Positions 35,217 to 43,682 of a stretch of 64,000 nucleotides of DNA are shown piece after piece. Source of the stretch: Hyphomonadaceae bacterium (GTDB taxonomy: Bacteria > Pseudomonadota > Alphaproteobacteria > Caulobacterales > Maricaulaceae); contig JABDMW010000040.1 in assembly GCA_013001295.1 (NCBI GenBank), positions 169,178-233,177 of the forward strand, read 5' to 3'. Position numbers and translations under genes: made by a program. Each line of letters begins with the position of its first letter. Position 1 is the first letter of the stretch. The notes under the pieces are model-generated. The model saw nothing but the letters and a program-made list of their open reading frames with translations, had not been told where the DNA came from and searched no databases.

Positions 35217-35876
35217 GTGAGAGCGCATAAAATAGCATTGTTGGATGACCATCGAATGTTTTTGGATGGACTGTCACTGTTTTTCCAAGGGCACAGTGAC
35301 CGGTTTGAGGTATCGACCTTTGAAAATCCGGCGAATTTAATTCATACAATCGCGTCCGGTGTACGATTTGATCTGTTGATATCCGATCTAATTATGAAAG
35401 AAATGAGCGGACTGGCGTTTGTTTCCGCGATCCGGTCGCACTCCAAATCACTACCGATATTAATGTTGTCGGGCATTAATAGCCCGCCACCCGTGCGAGA
35501 AATTGTCAATTTGGGTGCCAATGGGTTTATCCACAAATCAGCGGATAACGAGACACTCTTGAAGGCCGTCAATGCACTTATCGCGGGAGAGAGTTACTTC
35601 CCGGAAGAAATGATGAATATTGATGACGAGCAACTGCACGGCGCTAAGAATGACGATGACTATTTCGATGAGCCTGAGCACCTGCCAAAACTGAGTCCAA
35701 GACAGATTGAGGTACTACGCCTCATTGCCAACGGGGCATCAAACCGGCAAATTTCCGAAGAAATGATCATAAGCGAAAACACGGTAAAATCCCACTTGAA
35801 GTCCATTTTTTTTGAAATGCGCGTGAATAAACGCACGGCTTGCGTTCGCAAGGCCCGGACATTGGGGTTGATCTAA
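35217..35876 (+). CDS. NarL/FixJ family response regulator
   Basis: 219 residues from a GTG start. Receiver domain residues 1-125: acidic pair D10-D11, phosphoacceptor D57 (in LLISDLIM), a Thr/Ser in LMLSG and Lys in IHKSA. After an acidic linker (about 125-152) comes a LuxR/GerE helix-turn-helix (PRQIEVLRLIANGASNRQIS, then NTVKSHLKSIF). It should bind DNA as a phosphorylated dimer. The nearest kinase gene is the hybrid at 37.6-39.4 kb, one gene away on the other strand. Targets unknown. Confidence 0.88.
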   Translation: MRAHKIALLDDHRMFLDGLSLFFQGHSDRFEVSTFENPANLIHTIASGVRFDLLISDLIMKEMSGLAFVSAIRSHSKSLPILMLSGINSPPPVREIVNLGANGFIHKSADNETLLKAVNALIAGESYFPEEMMNIDDEQLHGAKNDDDYFDEPEHLPKLSPRQIEVLRLIANGASNRQISEEMIISENTVKSHLKSIFFEMRVNKRTACVRKARTLGLI

Positions 35877-35886
35877 TCCAACGATT

Positions 35887-37500
35887 TTAGATCGGAACAA
35901 ATTCACCCGCTACAAACTGATCGCGCAGCACAAAACGTTGTATCTTTCCCGATCCGGTCAAGGGCCATTCATCGATTTCAATCCAATGCGCAGGTGTTTT
36001 TGGGGCTGCCAAATGGGCGCGGCAGTGGGCCACAAGCGTATGTTTATCCAGCGTCGCCCCCGGCGTAGGCCTGATGAATGCGGCTAAAATTTCACCCCAT
36101 TTTTCATCCGGAATCCCGACAATTGCGATATCGGCGACGTCTTTATGTTCAAGCATGACATTTTCAATTTCAGCGGGGAACATATTCTCGCCGCCGCGAA
36201 TGATCATCTCTTTGACCCGTCCGGTTATCCGGATATAGCCGCGCGAATCCATCGTCCCGAGATCTCCGGTGTGCAGCCAGTTATCGGCATCGATGGTTGC
36301 TGCTGTTGCTGCGGGGTTATTGTTGTAACCCGTCATCACACAGTAACCGCGGGCACAAATCTCGCCCTGCTCGCCGATTGGCAGAACTTTGTTGGTTTTC
36401 GGGTCTCGGATCGACATTTCTGTTTGCGGGAGCGCCTGCCCGATTGTTCCGCACATGTCTTCAAAACTATCATCGCTCCAAACCTGTGTCAGAACAGGAG
36501 ACGTTTCGGTCTGGCCGTAAATGGGCTGCACCGGGCATTTCAGCATATCGCGCGCCATGCGAACCAGTTCCGGCGATACCATGGATCCACCGGACCCAAT
36601 GCCTTCTATATGGGATAAATCACGCGGTTGGGCAGCTTGAACCTGCAACATAGCCAATAACATTGTCGGAACCCCGGACATATAACTCGCTTTTTCCGAC
36701 TCGATAATGTCAAGCATCCGGCCCGGATCGAACAGTTTAGCCAGAATAAGTCGAGCTTCGTTTTGGCAAGCGCCCAGGACGGCTAATGCACATCCCGTCG
36801 TGTGGAAAAGCGGCATGTAACTTAAAAATGTTTGCCCCTTTTTCGCACCGATACGTTCATAACACAGACGGGCATTATTGGTGAGACCGCGGTGATGGAG
36901 AATTGCCCCTTTCGGAAATCCTGTTGTGCCCGATGTATATTGAATTTGGGCCGGATCATCCGGTTGAACATCCGGCAATTCAATCTGCGTATTCGAACCT
37001 TTAAACAGTTCAGATGCTTTTTCCATATTTGCTATTTCACGCAAGTCTTTGTTTTTCGCCGCGAGAACTGTGGCGATCTTTCCCATCGGATTGCCACGAA
37101 ATTCATCTACGTAAAAAAGTCCGACGGCGCCGGATTGTGCAACAACATATTCCAGTTCACGGGGCTGAAACGCGGGATTAGCGGTAACAAGCACGATCCC
37201 GGCCAATGCTGTTGCGTATTCCAGCATGATCCATTCCGGGATATTTGGTGCCCATACAACTACCTTTTCGCCGTGTTTAAATCGGCTCAACAAGGCGCGC
37301 GCCAGATTCTCGCTATCGCTTAAGAGTTGGGTGTAGCTCCATTCGCGCCCAAGATCGCCACTGATGTCAGCCTCAACAAGCGCAATCGCATTGGGCGAAT
37401 TGGCCGCCGCGGTTCTTAATACACCGCCAACCGTCGTCGCTGCGATTTGACTACCCATTTGAGCCGGAAAATATGATTCCTTCAGATCAACATTGTACAT
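35887..37500 (-). CDS. Acyl-CoA synthetase / AMP-dependent ligase
   Basis: 537 residues from the ATG of MYNVDLKESYF, chosen for length and the GGGGG run upstream; a longer frame starts at 37539. The adenylation motif is YTSGTTGFPKGAI, with GEQGEICARGYCVMTGY, HTGDLGTMDSRGYIRITGR and the C-terminal GSGKIQRF (catalytic Lys). It belongs to the ANL superfamily and is closest in form to medium/long-chain acyl-CoA ligases. Likely activates a carboxylic acid to the CoA ester. It starts 100 bases after the hybrid kinase gene on the same strand. Confidence 0.9.
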   Translation of the reverse strand: MYNVDLKESYFPAQMGSQIAATTVGGVLRTAAANSPNAIALVEADISGDLGREWSYTQLLSDSENLARALLSRFKHGEKVVVWAPNIPEWIMLEYATALAGIVLVTANPAFQPRELEYVVAQSGAVGLFYVDEFRGNPMGKIATVLAAKNKDLREIANMEKASELFKGSNTQIELPDVQPDDPAQIQYTSGTTGFPKGAILHHRGLTNNARLCYERIGAKKGQTFLSYMPLFHTTGCALAVLGACQNEARLILAKLFDPGRMLDIIESEKASYMSGVPTMLLAMLQVQAAQPRDLSHIEGIGSGGSMVSPELVRMARDMLKCPVQPIYGQTETSPVLTQVWSDDSFEDMCGTIGQALPQTEMSIRDPKTNKVLPIGEQGEICARGYCVMTGYNNNPAATAATIDADNWLHTGDLGTMDSRGYIRITGRVKEMIIRGGENMFPAEIENVMLEHKDVADIAIVGIPDEKWGEILAAFIRPTPGATLDKHTLVAHCRAHLAAPKTPAHWIEIDEWPLTGSGKIQRFVLRDQFVAGEFVPI

Positions 37501-37600
37501 ACGACACCCCCGATTTTTTAAAACGCCTAGCATAGGCACGTAATGCTGTCGAGGAATTGAAGTTTTGCCTCTTAAAATCGAAGCAGTCCACGCGAGAAGA

Positions 37601-39358
37601 TCAAACGGATACGTCTTGTCGCAATAAATCTATGATTGTTCGTTGAAGTTGCCCCGGTCCAATTGGTTTGCCCAGGAATTGCACATTGTCCAACGGAATT
37701 CCTTCCTGGGGTGTTGACAAATCCCCACTCATGAGAATCGCCGGGATATCTTCATTCACTTCCTCTCGAAGATCGCGGATGAGATCAATACCGCTTTCGT
37801 CATCTGCTAACCGTTTGTCAATAATGAGTAAATCGGGGATGTTTTCATGAGCAGCCAACCCCGTCATTGCTTCAGCCGGTGTTGCCGCAATGATGAGCTG
37901 ATATCCTTGCTGTTCGAGTAAGTTCGACATCGATTGCCGGATATCTTTTTCATCATCAACCAGGATAATCAACCGATCGCCGATATTGTTATGGCCCATG
38001 ATTGGCAATTGGGACGGATCAATATCCCTTTTGCTCGCGGGGAGGACCAATTTGAATTCAGTCCCTTGGTTCGGTTCAGAAACTAAAACTATTTCGACTT
38101 TCAACAATTTGCTCAACCGTTTAACGATGGATAGGCCTAACCCAAGACCAATCTGCTCACCATGAAGTGTTTTGCTTTGCAACTGAACATATTCGTCGAA
38201 AATTTGAGACTGTTTGTCCCGCGGTATCCCCTGACCATTGTCCTGAATACTGATCTCTACATCATCTCCGAATTGATTAACCGATAACTTTACTTCACCA
38301 TTTTCGGGCGTATATCGGAACGCATTGGTCAGCAGGTTTTGGACAATGCGTGTCAATAGCAGAGGGTCTGACTCAACACAAGCGGGCTGAAGATCGACGA
38401 TAAATTCAATCGATTTGTCTTTTGCCGTAAACTCAAATTCATCCACAAAGGATTGAAACTGATCCGCTATATTGATGACTTTGATTTTGGGGACAATCGT
38501 CCCGCTTTCCAATTGATTGATTTCAACAAGTCCGTTGAGGAGGCGTTTTTGATGTTGCCAACTTGCCTCGATTTTTTTCAGTAGCGTTTTTTGCTCCGGT
38601 TTGTCTAAATGCTGTTCCAATGCCTGAATAAAATATCCCTGCGCGTGCAGGGGTTGAGAGAAGTCGTGGCTGGTCGCCGCGAGGAACCGTGTTTTTTCCT
38701 CATTTGTTCGTTTAATCTCTTCGTTTTGCCCTCTGACTTTGGCATTCAACTCCCGCAATTGACCAAGGAAAATACTTTCATCGGTAACGCGTTGCGCTCG
38801 AATACTTGAGATCACACCTGTGATATAGAGGATCACAACGCCCACACCCGCTATCCGAAACCCGCCTTCCGCAAATAGAAGTATGTAGCCAGAAAATGGA
38901 ACCAACATGCTGGTTGTCTGGCCGATATAACTGGGTCGATATGTTGCCCCTGGCATGAGCCCCGAAAGCGCTATGGCAAATACGATCGCGCTTGCCGCAA
39001 CTAAGGAGAACGAAGACGTAAAATCGATAAAATAAATGACAAGCGACCCCCAAACCGCACCTGTAATGCTCGAAATGGCGACATGACCTTTCAAGAATTG
39101 ATCCACATTATCGACGCTCAGTTCGCGCGGTTTTCTGTGTTTCGTGTAAAAATATAGGACGCCAACCATAATTGAGGAGGCGAGGAACCAGGACACAGCG
39201 TAAACCGCATACCCACCGACCCAGATAATCACGGTAATATATATGATAATCATGAGCATATAGAGCGAAGACTCGCCGATTTTCTCGTGCAAGCGATTCG
39301 CCTGACTCACCCTTATCGACGCACTGGGGTCGAAAATATCCGGTTCATTTCGGTTCAT
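37601..39358 (-). CDS. Hybrid sensor histidine kinase/response regulator
   Basis: 585 residues. Six hydrophobic segments in the first 185 residues form a membrane input domain without a large periplasmic loop. A coiled linker leads to the HisKA-like box FLAATSHDFSQPLHAQ (H231), then the ATPase N, G1 (QDNGQGIP) and G2 (GLGLGLSIVKRL) boxes. A receiver domain follows (LIILVDDEKDIRQSM, Asp in LLIIDKRLADD, Lys in GKPI). The SHD(F/L)xQPLHA form is the subgroup that often pairs with LuxR-type regulators, as found at 35.2 kb. The signal sensed is unknown. Confidence 0.88.
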   Translation of the reverse strand: MNRNEPDIFDPSASIRVSQANRLHEKIGESSLYMLMIIIYITVIIWVGGYAVYAVSWFLASSIMVGVLYFYTKHRKPRELSVDNVDQFLKGHVAISSITGAVWGSLVIYFIDFTSSFSLVAASAIVFAIALSGLMPGATYRPSYIGQTTSMLVPFSGYILLFAEGGFRIAGVGVVILYITGVISSIRAQRVTDESIFLGQLRELNAKVRGQNEEIKRTNEEKTRFLAATSHDFSQPLHAQGYFIQALEQHLDKPEQKTLLKKIEASWQHQKRLLNGLVEINQLESGTIVPKIKVINIADQFQSFVDEFEFTAKDKSIEFIVDLQPACVESDPLLLTRIVQNLLTNAFRYTPENGEVKLSVNQFGDDVEISIQDNGQGIPRDKQSQIFDEYVQLQSKTLHGEQIGLGLGLSIVKRLSKLLKVEIVLVSEPNQGTEFKLVLPASKRDIDPSQLPIMGHNNIGDRLIILVDDEKDIRQSMSNLLEQQGYQLIIAATPAEAMTGLAAHENIPDLLIIDKRLADDESGIDLIRDLREEVNEDIPAILMSGDLSTPQEGIPLDNVQFLGKPIGPGQLQRTIIDLLRQDVSV

Positions 39359-39443
39359 ATCGACCTACATATACGCGAAATCTGATAGATGCGTTAAATC
39401 TTTGCGCGAATTCTACGTGAGGATAGCCGCAAAATATATGGTT

Positions 39444-39587
39444 AACCACCCTTTCGGGTGATTGTGAATCGAATCTACAATTGTATTCTCAAGTTGTACA
39501 AAGCATGTGGTTTGACGCTCTCAACCACATAGGGCGTACGGGGCAATATCTGCTGGTGGTGATTTTTTCGGCACCAGCAGGATTTGC
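39444..39587 (+). ncRNA. Structured intergenic element, copy B
   Basis: Second copy of the element at 5137-5285. The blocks AACCACCCTTTCGGGTGATT (39444), TTGTACAAAGCATGTGGTTT (39494) and GGGCGTACGGGGC (39532) appear in the same order, at 50 and 38 bases against 51 and 39 in copy A. The terminal hairpin sits at the same place but is made of a different sequence: CTGCTGGTG (39550-39558) with CACCAGCAG (39572-39580), loosely extended to GCAA/TTGC. ATGTGGTT (39505) also pairs perfectly with AACCACAT (39522), a helix that copy A cannot make. It has no T run. The rest of the 381-base gap has a CCGGCTGA/TCGGCCGG hairpin near 39627-39654. Confidence 0.5.
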
Positions 39588-39739
39588 AAACTTTCCACAA
39601 AATCATAAAGATTTTTGCCCGGCTGATTTCTTCCCAATCGGCCGGTTCTTTATGGCTTTTGCGATCATTGACGTGTCTAAAAATAATTTTAGCTTATTAG
39701 TTCAACACTAAATTCCATTTTGACACTCAGGCAGTGTGC

Positions 39740-40366
39740 ATGCAAACTGCGTTCATGTCTTTAGATTTGATATCGGTGTTGGTTTTTTTAGGGGGTTATA
39801 TTCTGGGGTCCATCCCATTCGGGCTCCTGATAGCACACGCTGCCGGTCAAGGGGATATTCGGGCGATCGGCTCAGGGAATATTGGCGCGACAAATGTATT
39901 GCGGACAGGGCGAAAAGATCTCGCTATTGTTACTTTGCTGCTCGATGCAGCCAAAGCCGGCGTCGCCGTTCTTGTCGTCACTCATTTATTCAACAAGGAA
40001 CTTGGGCTATTGGCCGGCGGTGCGGCCCTGATTGGACATTGTTTTCCTATTTGGCTGAAATTTCGCGGCGGCAAAGGTGTCGCAACATTTTTCGGTTTTC
40101 TTTTTGCCAGTGCCTGGCAAGTCGGCTTAATTGCAGGCGCGGTGTGGCTCCTGAGTGCCTTTATGACCCGAATGTCGTCATTATCCGCATTGTTAGCGGC
40201 GGTCGCCGCGCCAATATCAGCTTATTTTCTCGGGTACAAATCTGCTGCAATTGCGGCACTGATTCTCAGTGTCGTTATATTCGTTCGACACAGAGAGAAC
40301 ATCGCTCGCATATTGGACGGGTCGGAATCTAAAATCGGAAAAAAGGGCAAGTCGCAAACGCTATAA
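39740..40366 (+). CDS. plsY: Glycerol-3-phosphate acyltransferase PlsY
   Basis: 208 residues from ATG 39740; GTG at 39734 and ATG at 39755 are alternatives. Five to six membrane helices with family blocks YILGSIPFG, GSGNIGATNVLRTG, HCFPIWLKFRGGKGVAT and FVRHRENI. These carry the acyl-phosphate and glycerol-phosphate sites. It transfers an acyl group from acyl-phosphate to glycerol 3-phosphate in the inner membrane, the first step of phospholipid synthesis. Element B lies 150 bases upstream. Its last codons overlap the start of the short minus-strand gene. Confidence 0.93.
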   Translation: MQTAFMSLDLISVLVFLGGYILGSIPFGLLIAHAAGQGDIRAIGSGNIGATNVLRTGRKDLAIVTLLLDAAKAGVAVLVVTHLFNKELGLLAGGAALIGHCFPIWLKFRGGKGVATFFGFLFASAWQVGLIAGAVWLLSAFMTRMSSLSALLAAVAAPISAYFLGYKSAAIAALILSVVIFVRHRENIARILDGSESKIGKKGKSQTL

Positions 40367-40516
40367 GAGTTTGAAGATAGCTCTTTTGGGTTGGGAATTT
40401 TTGCGCAACGAAATCCAACGTTCCCACTCTTCCTTTGATGGTTTTAACGTCCGCACGCGGTCACGCACAGGCGATTCGTCTGTTGTATCAAAAAGGATTG
40501 CGTGCGTTGAGCGCAT
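40361..40516 (-). CDS. 51-residue hypothetical protein
   Basis: Missed by ordinary ORF length cut-offs. The frame starts at ATG (40516) nine bases behind AGGGGA, a strong ribosome-binding site, and ends at TAG inside the plsY end. It encodes MRSTHAILFDTTDESP, then VRDRVRTLKPSKEEWERWISL and a basic tail. Helical, charged, no membrane span. No relative is known to me. Converges with plsY by 6 bases and diverges from dprA by 170 bases. Confidence 0.55.
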   Translation of the reverse strand: MRSTHAILFDTTDESPVRDRVRTLKPSKEEWERWISLRKNSQPKRAIFKLL

Positions 40517-40686
40517 TTGTCTTCCCCTACAAATTCGGTGTATTCACCGTTAATCTGCGCCCCGGTGCGCAACGCACTAGCACAATATGGTTAATAAAGC
40601 AATTTTTATTTTACCTTTGCCTAATATACGTAAGAATTGGCTAAATGTTGCTTGTTTGTTCTTTTATTTGCCAGTAAGATGTCGGA

Positions 40687-41802
40687 ATGGAGGGCAATCT
40701 ATCTTTTTCTGAAAAATGTGACTGGTTACGACTTTCACGTACGCCCAACGTGGGGCCGGTTGCTTTTGGCGAGTTGATCAAAAGGTATGGAGATGCGGAA
40801 ACCGCGCTGCTGGCTCTTCCGGAACATCTAAATAAATTTGGTAAAAAGTCCGCAAATTCGATCCCGGACAGACATCTTATTGAACAGGAATTGGACGCGC
40901 TGGAAAACATGGGCGTACGTCTGCTCGCAGCATGTGAGCCGGAATACCCTGCCTATTTAAAAGCAGTTGACCCACCTCCTCCCCTGATCAGCGTGCGTGG
41001 TGATATCGGTATACTTCACGAACCGTGTGTTGCGATAATTGGATCCCGCAATGCCTCCGCAATTGGATTGCGATTTGCGCGACAAATTGCAAGCGAGCTC
41101 GGTGAAGCTGGATATACCATTGTTTCGGGGATGGCACGCGGAATTGACACAAGCGCCCATAATGGCGCTCTTGAAACAGGGACGGCGGCAGTTCTCGGCG
41201 GCGGCGTTGACCACATTTACCCCAGACAAAACACGGATCTGTATCACGCAATCGCTCAAAGCGGAGCCTTAATATCGGAGAGCCCGCTGGGCTACCGCGC
41301 AACCGCGCGCGATTTTCCAAGGCGCAACCGGATTATATCCGGACTGAGCATGGGTGTTGTGGTTATCGAAGCCGCTGAACGGTCCGGCACTCTCATCACC
41401 GCACGTTATGCTCTGGAACAAAACAGAGAAGTTTTGGCTGTTCCCGGGTCGCCGCTGGATCCGCGGACCAAGGGGTGCAACCGGTTGATACGGCAAGGCG
41501 CAGGCCTGATCGAAACGAGTGAAGATATCATCAATGCGCTGACGGACATTGTGTCTCCGGGCCTTGCTGAACCGGTAAACACATACGTCAATGTAAAATC
41601 GGATTGGCGAGCGCTTGAAAAGGACATCGAGAAAGCACACAGCATTTTAATCGCCCTATGCTCGCCGACTCCGTCCCCGCGTGACGAAATCATTCGTCAA
41701 AGCAGCTTGCCGTTCCCGGTTGCCGCTGCCGCGCTCATGGAAATGGAGCTGGCCGGCATCATCCATATCGAAGGTGACGGACGCGTTTGTTTGAACGTAT
41801 AG
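40687..41802 (+). CDS. dprA: DNA processing protein DprA
   Basis: 371 residues. N-terminal helix-hairpin-helix-like part (RTPNVGPVAFGELIKRYG) then the Rossmann-like DprA core: VAIIGSRNASAIG, IVSGMARGIDTSAHNGAL, VLGGGVDHIYP, ISESPLG and FPRRNRIISGLS. The C-terminal winged-helix is present but short (FPVAAAALMEMELAGIIHI). DprA loads RecA on incoming single-stranded DNA in transformation and recombination. Upstream region has no obvious competence box. Confidence 0.95.
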   Translation: MEGNLSFSEKCDWLRLSRTPNVGPVAFGELIKRYGDAETALLALPEHLNKFGKKSANSIPDRHLIEQELDALENMGVRLLAACEPEYPAYLKAVDPPPPLISVRGDIGILHEPCVAIIGSRNASAIGLRFARQIASELGEAGYTIVSGMARGIDTSAHNGALETGTAAVLGGGVDHIYPRQNTDLYHAIAQSGALISESPLGYRATARDFPRRNRIISGLSMGVVVIEAAERSGTLITARYALEQNREVLAVPGSPLDPRTKGCNRLIRQGAGLIETSEDIINALTDIVSPGLAEPVNTYVNVKSDWRALEKDIEKAHSILIALCSPTPSPRDEIIRQSSLPFPVAAAALMEMELAGIIHIEGDGRVCLNV

Positions 41803-41872
41803 AAGACGTTTCGGTATTGCCCTACCGACAAGATCAACTCGGATTATTCAGGAAGAACTAATTCCAGCGGCT

Positions 41873-43570
41873 TTAATTTTTTGGAGCCTCTCGCAAAACA
41901 ATCTCAGGGCTGGCTTGCATCGCCGCTTCTAATGGAACCTCTCGGGACAATGAAACCGCCTTATGTTCTTGCAAAAACCAGCGCGATGTCACGTCTTTTA
42001 CCACGTGAATAAAAAATCGATCCGGTGCACTGTCATCCGAATCCAAAATATTGACGCCGGGTGTGGATTCGCATTTATCTGACGGCTCCATAATGTAACA
42101 CAACGTTTGTGCAAGATCGTCGAGAATAACGATGCGGTCGGAATAGGCCAATTCCTTAGTCCTGTTGCCAGCTGGTTTGATCATTAAGAATGGCTGGTAG
42201 CGATCAAACCCAAAGTCCCTGTTCCCGTTTATACGGAAATTATGCGGCGGTTCATTGTAGTAAAGCACGGGTTTGCCATGGTCGCTGAAGAACACGATAT
42301 CCGTATTATCGTAAACCCCGATGGATTTTAGGGTATCGATCAGTTCGGAATATTTATCCAGCCCACATTTAACCCCTTTGATAACGCCGGCCTTATTCGA
42401 GTTTTCCGCCATCCAACGTTTATCCATTTTCCGCAAAATGCAATCTTCGCCCATCGACACAGGCCAGTGCGTGAATGTGAAATGTGAAAATAAAATTGTC
42501 GGCTTGTCGCTGCCGGTTTGAAGCGAATTTACGACGGTATCAAATCCTTTGACAGTCGAGTAAAATTTACCGCCCCGATTGGGAAAATATCGTTCGTCGA
42601 TCACCTCCAGGGCATTGACCCCCGGTTTTGCAAAAATTCGAACGGCAACATTCCGGTACATTTCGAAAAGCTCGTTGCGCTGTTCTGCGACGCCATAGCG
42701 TCCGGCTGATAGTTTTGTGCCTTTTTCGTTATAGGTATTGAACTTCTGTCCCGTATATAAATTGTATTTCTCAGCATTGTTGAAATACAGGCTGCGCCAA
42801 TCAATTGGAAATGGTTCCGTCCAACGCGTGAAATCATGGTTCCCATACATAATCCCCATGAGCGACGCATCAGTGGCAGGTGAAGTCGACGCGACATTGG
42901 TGTAAAATGTGAAATCTTTGAAATTTTCTGCGAGTGCCGGGTTCTCTTGAAACAGATCGGCGACGATGTGGCCCGGTACACCGTCCATCCCGATCAGCAA
43001 CAAGTTCTTTTGTGACGATAATGGGAGTTGGTGCGCTTCGCCGCTTTGTTTTTCAAATTGTGAGACAGATTTTGGGAACGTCGGGGCGATTGCGATCGCA
43101 AGAAAAGTTGCCAAAAATATAGTGACAGTCCTCGCGTATTTTGACCCCCAAATAACAGTCAACCCCAATGACAGGATTAACACAATCATCAAGTTTAATT
43201 TATGGGTTGGCGACGATATCAGCTCAAACATGCCGTTATTAGTGGTTAACGGGAATAAAAAGCCACTCAATGCCACCCAGCAAAAAAGGAAACGCACAAG
43301 GCTTGCAGCAATCTCGCAGCGCTTCATGAATGAAAATAGCCAATAGATAATACTGGAAACCAGGGTGAAAATCCCGACCAATATGAGGATATCTAAAACA
43401 ACCTGGATTTCACGCCCGTTATTGAAAGTTTGTTTGGCCTGCCCCGGCGTCAGGATAAATAATGGCACAAACAGGAAAATTAAAAACCCGCTTGCCAGTA
43501 TGATCAGATGATAGTGCCAATGCGATTGCAGAACGAAAAAATCGTCACGTTCACGAGCAGGTTTAACCAT
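41873..43570 (-). CDS. Membrane-anchored sulfatase-fold protein
   Basis: 565 residues. Five hydrophobic helices in the first 170 residues (about 22-41, 57-80, 88-104, 122-140, 150-166) precede an alkaline-phosphatase-fold domain: LLLIGMDGVPGHIVADL carries the first metal Asp, TSPATDASLMG the nucleophile Thr/Ser region, and VFFSDHGKPVLYYNE the second His/Asp pair. The order resembles LPS or lipid phosphoethanolamine transferases and membrane sulfatases. The sulfatase CxPxR signature is missing, so a phospho-transfer to surface glycans is likelier than sulfate hydrolysis. Single gene with its own promoter region. Confidence 0.75.
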   Translation of the reverse strand: MVKPARERDDFFVLQSHWHYHLIILASGFLIFLFVPLFILTPGQAKQTFNNGREIQVVLDILILVGIFTLVSSIIYWLFSFMKRCEIAASLVRFLFCWVALSGFLFPLTTNNGMFELISSPTHKLNLMIVLILSLGLTVIWGSKYARTVTIFLATFLAIAIAPTFPKSVSQFEKQSGEAHQLPLSSQKNLLLIGMDGVPGHIVADLFQENPALAENFKDFTFYTNVASTSPATDASLMGIMYGNHDFTRWTEPFPIDWRSLYFNNAEKYNLYTGQKFNTYNEKGTKLSAGRYGVAEQRNELFEMYRNVAVRIFAKPGVNALEVIDERYFPNRGGKFYSTVKGFDTVVNSLQTGSDKPTILFSHFTFTHWPVSMGEDCILRKMDKRWMAENSNKAGVIKGVKCGLDKYSELIDTLKSIGVYDNTDIVFFSDHGKPVLYYNEPPHNFRINGNRDFGFDRYQPFLMIKPAGNRTKELAYSDRIVILDDLAQTLCYIMEPSDKCESTPGVNILDSDDSAPDRFFIHVVKDVTSRWFLQEHKAVSLSREVPLEAAMQASPEIVLREAPKN

Positions 43571-43682
43571 TTTCTATTTCCGACATCCGATTGAGAATTT
43601 TTTTCAGTCGGCCCATAAACGGGTAATTCGGTCAATAAACTCTTAAAAATCGAATGTGATAGATGTGGAAACTGACAATATT

